Position numbers and translations under genes: made by a program. Below the pieces are notes generated by a model that was given only the letters and a program-made list of their open reading frames with translations, was not told the DNA's origin and searched no databases. Below, piece by piece: positions 22,984 through 30,847 of a DNA stretch of 41,102 nucleotides. The first letter of the stretch is position 1, and each line of letters starts with the position of its first letter. Where the stretch lies: contig NZ_BDBR01000014.1 in NCBI RefSeq assembly GCF_001613085.1, positions 1-41,102 of the forward strand. Reading direction: 5' to 3'. Source of the stretch: Nocardia salmonicida NBRC 13393. GTDB lineage: Bacteria; Actinomycetota; Actinomycetes; Mycobacteriales; Mycobacteriaceae.

Positions 22984-25217
22984 GCGCCCACACCGAGCGG
23001 GGACGTGACATCTCCGCTGGTCAAAGCTCCCGAGTAGGCGCTGTCGCAGGACAACTCGCCAGAGTCCTCGCCGTCCTCGCGCTGGTGATGTTCGGCCATA
23101 TCGGTCCGGGAAGCCCCACCGCGGCCGCCGTCGGCTTCGACTGCAAGGAGATCCCCGCACCCGAGCTGCCCAAAGCCGTCATCCCGTCCCTCTTCGACGC
23201 ATCGAGTGCTGAACGGCCGGCACCGACCCATGCCGACCCGACTGGGTACCAGACCTACGGCTGGGCCGGCCTGCGTTGGTACACCTACGACCTCGGCTGC
23301 GGCGAAGATCTGGTCAGGGCTCCGAGCTCGGTGCTCGACACCAACTACGGCAACACCTTCCTCACCATCGGCGAGTCGATGGCTGCCGCGGCATTCTGGC
23401 TCGACGAGCAGACCAAGACCGGTGCCTCCGCGCAGGCCGCAGGAGTTGAGTCGGCGCTGGAGAAGTTCGACGACATCGTCACCTCGGTGTCCCGAGGCAT
23501 GGTCGGAATCTACGGAACCTGGCTGGGCATCGGCCTGAGCGTCGCTGGTGTGATCATGGGCTGGCAGGCGCTCAAGTCCGACACCGCCGGCGTTACGAAG
23601 TCGGCCGGTGTCGGACTGGCCGCGATTGCCCTCGGCGCCCTGCTTGTCGGCGCACCGCAGAAGGCCATTCAGGTCAGCGACGACACCTTCGGCTCACTCA
23701 TCACCGACACGCAGGACCAGATGTTCTCGGTCAGCATCGACGACGGCGGCGGCACGCTCGGAGTCGGCGTCAATGATCCACGCAATGTGTTGCTGGACAA
23801 GATCTTCCTCGACGACTGGCGCAAGGGCTGGTTCGGTGCGAACTACACCGAACTGCAGGACCGTCAGCCCGACTTCGGGTTTGGCCCCAAACTGCGCGAC
23901 AGCCTGGCGTTCACCTACGCCGAGCAGGAAGAGATCCAGAACAATCCGGACGCCGAGGCACGAATCATCCAGGCCAAGCAGGACAAGTTCCGCAACGAGG
24001 TGGTCAAACCGCTCGAGGAGCACAAACTCAGCTTCTACACCTTCCAGGGCAAGGAATCCGGACGCGCTGGCATCGGCTTCATGGCCATGCTCAAACTGGC
24101 CATGCCGTCGATCCTGTGGATCGGCGCGTCACTTCTCAAACTCACTGCCCTGCTGGCTATTCGGTTCGCCATCCTGTTCGCGCCGATCTGGATCCCGATC
24201 GCGGCCGCGCACGGCGGCATGCTCTCACGGGTGCTTCGCACCCTGGCGACTGCCTACATGTGGGGCGTCGCAGGCGCAGTCATCGTCGGGCTCTATCTGA
24301 TCGCGTTGGTTCGGCTGTATGTGACCGACAACGGGATCGTCGACGGTGCATGGCGACTCTGGTTCATGATCCTGTTGACCGCGATCTGCTGGTTCATCAT
24401 GCGACCGTTCAAACGCATGTCGCAGACCATTTCGGGCAATCAGGCGAGCCTGATCAACCGCAAGGCTCGTGGTGCCCAGCAGTCGATGAAGGCAGCGTTC
24501 CTGCGGCGTGCAGGGGCCGCGCTCGGCGGCGGACCGGCAGGTGTCGCGGCCGAGAAGGCCGTGAGCCAGTTCAGTAAGGGCGGTGCTCGCCGCGGCGGGG
24601 ACGAGACGCTCGACAACGACACAGTGCGGCCGGTGCGTCCCGAAGGCCGCGACCTGACTCACCGCCGCCAGGCCGACGTCAGCCACGCGCGTAGCGACGC
24701 CCGCAAGCACCTGCACGAGCAGTCACGGCGGTCCCAGTCAGCGAAGATCACCGAGGCGCGCGACGCTCGGATCGCGGGAATCGCGGCATCGGCGTCGGCC
24801 GAGATGGCCCGTGGCATCAGCGGCGGAGGCGAGCTCGGCAAGACTGGAAAGAACGGCAAGCCGGGGATGCTCGACGACGCCGAGGCCGCCCGCGCCGTCG
24901 AGTACGGAGCGGCGGCGCTTCGACGCTTCGATGAGGAGAACACGCGTAGCCGTGAAGAGCAGGAAGATCGCCCGGTCACTCCCCAGGTGAGCCAGCGCTG
25001 GGATGGCGGTGACGGATCGGTCATCGCGCCGATGAAGGTCTATACCCCGACGCGGGGGAGCAACACTCTCAACGGCGTCGTGCCGATGGTGGCGATCTCC
25101 TCGCCGGTGAGGTCGACACAACGCGCCGAGCCGCCTGCGCGGCCGCGCCATCAGGTGTGGGATCCGCCGCCGCCGAACGGCAACGCCGGTCAGCGCCAGA
25201 ACCGAAGGTTGAACTGA
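22980..25217 (+). CDS. VirB6-like polytopic channel protein
   Basis: This is 745 residues from ATG 22980, overlapping VirB4 by ATGA. An N-terminal signal-like helix ends near residue 50. An extracytoplasmic segment with cysteines follows (residues 50-180), then about six membrane helices around residues 180-225 and 360-480. The C-terminal 240 residues are a basic, alanine/arginine-rich cytoplasmic tail (TVRPVRPEGRDLTHRRQADV onward). This order fits VirB6/TrbL proteins that line the channel. A 25-bp dispersed repeat (22999-23023) is translated in frame as part of the first 15 residues (GRDISAGQ), so the true start may lie downstream of it. Confidence 0.7.
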   Translation: MSAHTERGRDISAGQSSRVGAVAGQLARVLAVLALVMFGHIGPGSPTAAAVGFDCKEIPAPELPKAVIPSLFDASSAERPAPTHADPTGYQTYGWAGLRWYTYDLGCGEDLVRAPSSVLDTNYGNTFLTIGESMAAAAFWLDEQTKTGASAQAAGVESALEKFDDIVTSVSRGMVGIYGTWLGIGLSVAGVIMGWQALKSDTAGVTKSAGVGLAAIALGALLVGAPQKAIQVSDDTFGSLITDTQDQMFSVSIDDGGGTLGVGVNDPRNVLLDKIFLDDWRKGWFGANYTELQDRQPDFGFGPKLRDSLAFTYAEQEEIQNNPDAEARIIQAKQDKFRNEVVKPLEEHKLSFYTFQGKESGRAGIGFMAMLKLAMPSILWIGASLLKLTALLAIRFAILFAPIWIPIAAAHGGMLSRVLRTLATAYMWGVAGAVIVGLYLIALVRLYVTDNGIVDGAWRLWFMILLTAICWFIMRPFKRMSQTISGNQASLINRKARGAQQSMKAAFLRRAGAALGGGPAGVAAEKAVSQFSKGGARRGGDETLDNDTVRPVRPEGRDLTHRRQADVSHARSDARKHLHEQSRRSQSAKITEARDARIAGIAASASAEMARGISGGGELGKTGKNGKPGMLDDAEAARAVEYGAAALRRFDEENTRSREEQEDRPVTPQVSQRWDGGDGSVIAPMKVYTPTRGSNTLNGVVPMVAISSPVRSTQRAEPPARPRHQVWDPPPPNGNAGQRQNRRLN
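22999..23023 (+). repeat. Dispersed 25-bp repeat, copy 9 (inside VirB6-like CDS)
   Basis: Begins GGGGACGTGACATC and ends TGGTCA. It lies in frame within the first residues of the VirB6-like gene, just after the VirB4 stop. Confidence 0.8.
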
Positions 25218-26017
25218 TGGCTGGGTTCGAAGGCGGCAACCCGGTGTTGGCGCCGCTCCGGCGTTGGGTTCTGTATTCGCGGACCAACCTCACGATCACG
25301 ATCGCGGCGTTGATCGCTGCGCTCGTGATCACGGGGATGGCCACGGCGAAACCTCAACGGGCTGGCACCAATTCACCCGCTGCCACCAGCTCGGGTCCGG
25401 TATCCGGCGCTGCCATGCCGATCAGCTATGACCTCGTCGAAATCAGCGAGTCGATGGTGACGGGAAAGCCACCTCAGTGGGTCACAGCGAGCGCCCCCGC
25501 CACCGCGATGTCTTATGCGCACACTTTCGTCGATCAGAAGCTCGCAGGCACCCAATGGACGTACAAACTTGGGATCCTGACCGCGGGCCCGCCTGGCGAC
25601 AAGTTCCTCCAGGCGCGACCGAAGAAGCCCGTCACCATCACAGGACCGACGCGCAGCGAACCTGTCACCGGCGACGGCGGCGCCCGCGCAGCGAAGGTTT
25701 CGATCCTGACCGACGCTGGCCCGCTGATCGTGCTCCTGACCGCCTCGGAGCGGCGCTGGACGGTTTCCGCCCCCTACCCGACGCTCGACCTTGCCGTGGT
25801 GGGAGACCAGTCGCCCAAGAGCAGCAGGACGCCGGCACTGCCGCCGTCGACAACGCAGTCATCGCCGACGCCGTCGGGCTCGGCAGTACCCAGTACACCG
25901 AAGTCGTCGAATTCGACTCCGCCACCTGCGAACCGAACAACGACTCCAGCTGGTCCTCCCCCGACCGGCGACATCCCGTTGCCCGAGCTCGATACCCCGC
26001 TGCCGGGTGCCTTGTGA
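25217..26017 (+). CDS. VirB8/TcpC-like single-pass protein
   Basis: This is 266 residues from ATG 25217 (TGATG overlap with the VirB6-like gene). One membrane helix spans residues about 25-43. The outer part contains a mixed domain (residues about 65-190, from ISYDLVEISESM to YPTLDLAVVGD) compatible with an NTF2/TcpC-type fold, followed by a long proline/serine-rich tail (190-266) suited to crossing the cell wall. Its place between the VirB6-like protein and the wall hydrolase supports a VirB8/TcpC scaffold role. Motif evidence is weak; position and topology carry most of the weight. Confidence 0.6.
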   Translation: MAGFEGGNPVLAPLRRWVLYSRTNLTITIAALIAALVITGMATAKPQRAGTNSPAATSSGPVSGAAMPISYDLVEISESMVTGKPPQWVTASAPATAMSYAHTFVDQKLAGTQWTYKLGILTAGPPGDKFLQARPKKPVTITGPTRSEPVTGDGGARAAKVSILTDAGPLIVLLTASERRWTVSAPYPTLDLAVVGDQSPKSSRTPALPPSTTQSSPTPSGSAVPSTPKSSNSTPPPANRTTTPAGPPPTGDIPLPELDTPLPGAL

Positions 26018-27546
26018 ATCTGACCAGGACCCACAAATGCCTCGCCGCGGCCGTGAGCGTCACGATCGCCGCGGGAGCACTCGGATGCAGTACCGCCCCC
26101 GTCATTCCGCGCGCCAAGTGCCCGACCAACGAGATCGCGACCTCCGGATCGACCAATGGTGGCAAGCTCGCGCCGTCGGGCCCGATTCAGCAGCCCACAT
26201 CCGGCACGACCATGAGCAGTGGGTTCGGGCCACGCTGGGGGACGATGCATCAGGGCATCGACTTCGCCGGGGCGATAGGTACCCCGATCTACGCGGCGCT
26301 CGACGGCGTCGTGGTCAAATCCGGTCCGGCATCAGGATTCGGCAATTGGATCATCATCGACAGCCTGTACCAGGGCAAGACAGTGTCGACGGTCTACGGC
26401 CACATGGAATCCAACGGGTTGCGTGTGCGCGAGGGCCAAGAGGTGAAAGCCGGCGACCACATCGCCGACATCGGAAACGCTGGGGAGTCCACGGGGGCGC
26501 ACCTGCATTTCGAGTTCTGGGAAGGCGGACGCCTACAAGGCGGAACCGCGGTCGATCCAGCACCACTCCTTGCTGGGGCACCCGCAGCCCAAGCGGATGG
26601 GGTCAAGCTCGCCGCAGCATCGCGATCTACTGGATGCGCGGGCTTCGGAATGCCCGGCGGCGGGGACCTCGCAGCCGGAAAGGTCCCGCCTGAGTTCGAG
26701 GAATGGCTGCGCAAGGCCGGAAGCCTCTGCCCAGGCATCCGCCCGCCCGTCCTGGCAGCGCAGCTGAACGCGGAGAACCAATTTCGCTATGGCGCAAACG
26801 CTCCGGTCAGCCCGGCTGGAGCCATGGGCCCTGCTCAGTTCATGCCCGGGACCTGGGCCACATGGGGCAAGGACGCCGACGGCGACGGCAAAGCCGACCC
26901 GAACTCGATCGGAGACGCTGTCATGGCCCAGGGCAACTTCATGTGCGCGCTCTACACCGAGGTCGACACAGCCCAGGCAGAGGGCAAGGTCAAGGGAGAG
27001 ACGGTCGAACTGGCGCTCGCGGCTTACAACGCCGGATCCGGCGCCGTGCTCCAATATGGCGGGATCCCGCCCTACGCGGAGACACAGGGCTACGTCGCCA
27101 AAATCATGGCTGCCACAGCCAATTACGAGGCGCCCAACGCGGCCGGACGCATGACGCCGCAGAGCTCCGGGGGCGACGCTGCGCAGGCGGTGGAGGCTGC
27201 GCAGCAGTACCTGGGCACTCCCTACGTCTGGGGTGGCGGTGACATCGGAGGTCCGACCAAGGGCGGATTCGACTGCAGCGGGCTGACAAGCTACGCGATC
27301 CACGCCGCTAGCGGCGGGCGGATCTCGCTGCCCAGAACATCCGAACAACAGTGGACCGTCGGCACCGAAGTCTCGCTCGCCGACGCCAAACCGGGCGATC
27401 TTGTCTTCGGATCATGGGGCTCCGCCGGCCCGGGCCACGTCGGAATCTTCGCCGGCAACGGTCAGATGGTTCACGCTCCGACCACGGGCGGCGTCGTCGA
27501 GAACGCTCCATTGCAGCCTGGCATGCTGGTTCGGCGGGTCATGTGA
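26014..27546 (+). CDS. Three-domain peptidoglycan hydrolase (M23 + SLT + NlpC/P60)
   Basis: GTG 26014 overlaps the upstream stop (GTGA), giving 510 residues. The signal peptide ends near Cys25 (GALGC), a probable but non-canonical lipobox. Residues about 60-185 are an M23 endopeptidase: H79 and D83 in HQGIDF and H163/H165 in HLHFEF are the metal ligands. Residues about 235-375 are a lytic transglycosylase, with Glu254 in AENQF and GAMGPAQFMPGTWATWG. Residues about 395-510 are an NlpC/P60 domain with Cys421 (DCSGL), His475 (GHVGIF) and His487. It would locally open the wall for the mating channel (VirB1 role). Three hydrolase domains in one protein is more than the usual two. Confidence 0.85.
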   Translation: MNLTRTHKCLAAAVSVTIAAGALGCSTAPVIPRAKCPTNEIATSGSTNGGKLAPSGPIQQPTSGTTMSSGFGPRWGTMHQGIDFAGAIGTPIYAALDGVVVKSGPASGFGNWIIIDSLYQGKTVSTVYGHMESNGLRVREGQEVKAGDHIADIGNAGESTGAHLHFEFWEGGRLQGGTAVDPAPLLAGAPAAQADGVKLAAASRSTGCAGFGMPGGGDLAAGKVPPEFEEWLRKAGSLCPGIRPPVLAAQLNAENQFRYGANAPVSPAGAMGPAQFMPGTWATWGKDADGDGKADPNSIGDAVMAQGNFMCALYTEVDTAQAEGKVKGETVELALAAYNAGSGAVLQYGGIPPYAETQGYVAKIMAATANYEAPNAAGRMTPQSSGGDAAQAVEAAQQYLGTPYVWGGGDIGGPTKGGFDCSGLTSYAIHAASGGRISLPRTSEQQWTVGTEVSLADAKPGDLVFGSWGSAGPGHVGIFAGNGQMVHAPTTGGVVENAPLQPGMLVRRVM

Positions 27547-27549
27547 TGA

Positions 27550-27574
27550 GGGGACGTGTCATCACCGCAGGTCA
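27550..27574 (+). repeat. Dispersed 25-bp repeat, copy 10
   Basis: Begins GGGGACGTGTCATC and ends AGGTCA, starting four bases after the hydrolase stop codon. Confidence 0.8.
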
Positions 27575-27692
27575 GGGCAGTTCTTCCCCGGTCCGTCTTG
27601 GCGTTAGATCTGGCACTGGGCTCTACCGCTGGGCGTCGCTCGACGAGCGGTCGACGACTTTCCGTCGATCGCCGGCACCCTGCTTCGATTCG

Positions 27693-27717
27693 CGGGACGT
27701 GTCATCTGACCAGGTCA
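27693..27717 (+). repeat. Dispersed 25-bp repeat, copy 11
   Basis: Begins CGGGACGTGTCATC and ends AGGTCA, in direct orientation to copy 10. The 27547-27763 gap between genes contains only these two copies and the ribosome-binding site of the next gene; no other feature was seen. Confidence 0.8.
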
Positions 27718-27763
27718 CCGCCAGTTTTGTGCGATGCTCTGTTGCTGTGAGGGGAGGAACGCA

Positions 27764-28351
27764 ATGAGCGCACGGTCGTGGTTGATCGGTTCTGCAGCGC
27801 TTGCAGCCATCGTGGCGGTCGTGGCGATTGCGTTCTTCCGCAGCGCTGATCCTGACGTGCCGGCCCAGCCGGCACCGGCGACTTCGATCGAATTCGTGCC
27901 GCCGAGCTCGTCGGCACCTGTCCCCGAAACCACCTCGAAGAGCACTGCCGGCTCGGCGGCCGCCGAGGACACCCTGCAGCAGGCCTTCACCGTGGCCTAC
28001 ACCTGGCGACCAGGCCAGGGCGACGTCACGCCGAACGACGCGTTCATGCGGGCCCGTCGCTGGTTCACCGCGGCGCTGGCTCAGAACTACAGCGTTGATG
28101 CCCGCACAGAGAGATGGCCCAACGCCGAATGGGCCGAATGGGCCGAAGCCGGCACGACAGTGATCGCCGATGTTCGAGTCGACTGCTCGGGATGCCCACC
28201 GGACACCGATTCCGCGGTACACCGGGCGATTACGATCCGACAGAGCGCGGTGACCGGGGATCGGGTCACCGCGATCGAGCCCGAGCTTGTCGTGTGGGCG
28301 ACCGTGATTCACCAAGATGGCCAATGGCTTGTCGACAGGATCAGCTACTAA
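27764..28351 (+). CDS. Second membrane-anchored NTF2/VirB8-like protein
   Basis: ATG 27764 with GGGGAGGAA upstream gives 195 residues; earlier in-frame starts were rejected. One membrane helix covers residues about 5-25. After a short Pro/Ser linker the domain contains AEDTLQQAFTVAYTWRPGQG, NDAFMRARRWFTAAL and the end WATVIHQDGQWLVDRISY, an NTF2-like pattern parallel to 13201-13806. It follows the wall hydrolase and precedes a lipoprotein gene by 32 bp, mirroring the order on the minus arm. Confidence 0.6.
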   Translation: MSARSWLIGSAALAAIVAVVAIAFFRSADPDVPAQPAPATSIEFVPPSSSAPVPETTSKSTAGSAAAEDTLQQAFTVAYTWRPGQGDVTPNDAFMRARRWFTAALAQNYSVDARTERWPNAEWAEWAEAGTTVIADVRVDCSGCPPDTDSAVHRAITIRQSAVTGDRVTAIEPELVVWATVIHQDGQWLVDRISY

Positions 28352-28383
28352 CCGGGCTCTAGCCCCCGAGAAGGAGAAGACCG

Positions 28384-28947
28384 ATGCCGAACCCAGGTCG
28401 GATCGCCGTCATCGCTGTCGCCAGCACGGCCGTGGTAGCCGCTATCGCAGCTGGGGCGCTGGTGTCCTGCAGCTCGTCGGACGACGAGGACACCTCCAAC
28501 GGCACAGTCACATCAGCTGATAGCCGCAACCATGCTGATCCTCGCGCGGCGACGGGACTCGTGATCGGACTGGACGACGATGTCGCGACCCATGTGGTGG
28601 CAGGGACCGCCAACAAGTTCCAGGCCCGCTGCGAGGATGCCGCCGACGACGAGCGAGTCGAGATCACCACCGAGGACGGCTGGAAGGTACAGCTGACTCA
28701 CGGATCCCAAACTCTCACTGCGGAGAACGAGAAGCTCGGTTTCCCCGCGGCGACATTCACCACCGCCGAATCAGCCATCGCCAATTCCCGCGCACGCAAC
28801 CCCGATGGCTTCCCACTCGGGATCACCTGGGATCGCCCGAACACCGGCGAGGTGGAGGTCAAGCTGAAGGAGGAGATCCCTTCGAGCTGGAGTGCCGCTC
28901 GACGCAACACCGAGCTCCTGGTCTTCCTTCACGTCGCGTGCCCGTAG
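28384..28947 (+). CDS. LpqH-like lipoprotein, paralogue of the minus-arm copy
   Basis: This is 187 residues from ATG 28384 with GAAGGAGA upstream. A signal peptide ends with lipobox LVSC (cysteine at residue 29). Internal TEDGWKVQLTHGSQTLTAEN corresponds to PHGWRITARKPKQTLTVEN in the lipoprotein at 12638-13168, and both end in a short strand plus cysteine (VFLHVAC versus SLHVTC). It is the last gene of the plus-strand conjugation operon and converges on the GNAT gene. It is probably an outer part of the channel or a surface adhesin/exclusion protein. Confidence 0.6.
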   Translation: MPNPGRIAVIAVASTAVVAAIAAGALVSCSSSDDEDTSNGTVTSADSRNHADPRAATGLVIGLDDDVATHVVAGTANKFQARCEDAADDERVEITTEDGWKVQLTHGSQTLTAENEKLGFPAATFTTAESAIANSRARNPDGFPLGITWDRPNTGEVEVKLKEEIPSSWSAARRNTELLVFLHVACP

Positions 28948-28958
28948 CCGAACAACGC

Positions 28959-29561
28959 TCAGCCGCCTGTTTGCATCGCCCACATCTTCGGCTTATTGCC
29001 GATCGCCAGCGAGAAGGTCTCCGTGACCTTGAACCCGAACCGCTCGTAATAGGCCACGTTCTCCGCCCGGGTGCAGACGAGATAGGAGGGGGTGCCAGCG
29101 GCGGAGTCGAGCCGGTGCTGCAGGAGCTGGGCTGCGAAGCCCTGCCCGCGGTGGCTGAGCGGTGTGCCGATGTTCGCCAGATACCAGTGGGCGTTTGCCG
29201 GGTGATGCCCGTCCAACGTCCGGCGGACCGTGATCGCTCGTCCGGCGCGCAGCCGAAGAGCCGGCAACAGGTCTGGAACGGCACGCATCGTCTGCATGAG
29301 CCCCTGGTCCCACCGCCCCGGCGGATCCCAAACTGCCACTCCCCCAATGTTTCCGCCGGGGTCGGATGCGATCTGCACCCCACCGGCTGGGATGTGGAAG
29401 TGTCGCAATGAGGCTGCGAAGTACCGCGGCAAGGCGCGGTGACGCTCCTCGGCTTCAGGCCAGATTGCGGCCATAAGCGGGTCATCTGCGAAGGCTTCGG
29501 CAAGGACCTGCGAGCAGCCTGTGACGTCAGACTCAGTAGCGGTGCTAACGGTGTTGGGCAT
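28959..29561 (-). CDS. GNAT-family N-acetyltransferase
   Basis: This is 200 residues from ATG 29561 with AGGAGG upstream. The acetyl-CoA binding motif A is clear: WYLANIGTPLSHRGQGFAAQLL, with the R/Q-x-x-G-x-G/A core HRGQGFA. The C-terminal CTRAENVAYYERFGFKV is the usual motif B. The N terminus ATESDVTGCSQVLAEAFADDPL is typical of GNAT proteins that act on small molecules. The substrate is unknown. It is divergent from the cytochrome P450 gene, 34 bp away, so the two may share a control region. It ends just beyond the conjugation operon and is probably cargo. Confidence 0.8.
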   Translation of the reverse strand: MPNTVSTATESDVTGCSQVLAEAFADDPLMAAIWPEAEERHRALPRYFAASLRHFHIPAGGVQIASDPGGNIGGVAVWDPPGRWDQGLMQTMRAVPDLLPALRLRAGRAITVRRTLDGHHPANAHWYLANIGTPLSHRGQGFAAQLLQHRLDSAAGTPSYLVCTRAENVAYYERFGFKVTETFSLAIGNKPKMWAMQTGG

Positions 29562-29595
29562 GTGGATACCTCCTAGACGTTGCACACTGGCAATT

Positions 29596-30762
29596 ATGAG
29601 TTTGGGTCAACGGTGTCCATTCGAAGCCGGCACTCACACGGTGAACGAACTTCACGAAGCTCTCAGGACGACGAACGGGGGTGTGCACCAGGCCGAGCTG
29701 CCGGACGGCTCTCCAGTGTGGATTGTCACCGGATACGACGTGGTGACCAGGCTACTGGCCGACCCGGTGATGTCAGCGGCGAAGGCCGACTCCACCACGG
29801 GGTTTCGCGGGCAGAACCTCCCTCCGGCGCTGGATGCGAACCTTCTCAACATCGACGGCGATCAGCATCGGCGAGTACGCAAGCTCGCTGCCGAGGCCTT
29901 CGCTCCGCCCAATCATCCAGCGCACCGACAGGTGGTCGAAGACGCGGTGCAGGAACTCGTCGACGCGCTGCCGATCGAAGGTGATATCGACCTGATGAGC
30001 GGGCTGTGCGAGCCGCTGCCGCCGCGGGTGATCGGAACGCTGCTGGGACTGCCAGAGGATCGGCTCGACGAGTTCCGTGACGCCGCGCGGCCGATGTTCG
30101 CCGTCGATACCTCCCAGCAGGGGGCAGCGATCCAGGAATCTCTGGGCAAAATGCTGATGCTGGTCGCTGGTGTGATCGCCGAAAAGAGGGCTGATCCCGG
30201 GACGGACCTGATCTCGCACTGGCTCGAGGCCCGCGACGGCCAGGACCGCCTCAGCGAGAACGAGCTGATCTCGCTGGCCTTCGCGGTGATCATCGGAGGG
30301 TTCGAGAACGTCACCTCGCTGGTGGCCGCTGTGCTCGACGAGCTTGTGCGCGCCCAGAATGCGGCAGCGCGACGCCTCCTCGATTCCGAGGAGGAGTTCA
30401 GTCGCCTCATTCGCGACCTCATCGGCCAGGTCGCCCCGGTCAACTACGCCCTGCGGCGATTCCCCTTGGCAGACCTCGAGGTGAATGGTGTGACAATCCC
30501 CCGTGGGCACACAGTAATTCTCTCGCTCCGATCCGCGCACCTCGATCCCGCGGGAATCGGGCGCCCCGATGTCGTATTCGGTCGAGGGCGCCACTTCTGT
30601 ATCGGAGCAGCATTGGCAGAGATGCAAGTTGTCACCGCCGCCAAAATGGTTCTTCGAAAGTATCCGAAGCTCGACCCGATCAAGCCGCAACAGCAGTATC
30701 GATTGCGGCCCTCTTGGTTCACCTACGGGTTCGCTGAGCTGACAATGACCACGACACACTGA
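29596..30762 (+). CDS. Atypical cytochrome P450
   Basis: ATG 29596 gives 388 residues; the ribosome-binding site is weak. The heme-binding signature FGRGRHFCIGAALAE places the proximal cysteine at residue 335. HRRVRKLAAEAF fits the C-helix. The I-helix reads AFAVIIGGFENVTSL, with Phe-Glu-Asn in place of the usual His-Glu-Thr. At the K-helix, where ExxR is expected, the sequence is IRDLIGQVAP, so ExxR is lost. The meander before the heme loop is about 12 residues shorter than usual. P450s without ExxR exist (the CYP157 family of Streptomyces). Either it is catalytically unusual or it has degenerated. The substrate is unknown. Confidence 0.75.
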   Translation: MSLGQRCPFEAGTHTVNELHEALRTTNGGVHQAELPDGSPVWIVTGYDVVTRLLADPVMSAAKADSTTGFRGQNLPPALDANLLNIDGDQHRRVRKLAAEAFAPPNHPAHRQVVEDAVQELVDALPIEGDIDLMSGLCEPLPPRVIGTLLGLPEDRLDEFRDAARPMFAVDTSQQGAAIQESLGKMLMLVAGVIAEKRADPGTDLISHWLEARDGQDRLSENELISLAFAVIIGGFENVTSLVAAVLDELVRAQNAAARRLLDSEEEFSRLIRDLIGQVAPVNYALRRFPLADLEVNGVTIPRGHTVILSLRSAHLDPAGIGRPDVVFGRGRHFCIGAALAEMQVVTAAKMVLRKYPKLDPIKPQQQYRLRPSWFTYGFAELTMTTTH

Positions 30763-30847
30763 GACGCAGGGCTTCAGCCTCCCCTAATGTGCGGTCGCTA
30801 TGATCGAACTTCCAACAAAAGAGCATGCAACCTATGGGGGGTTCGAA

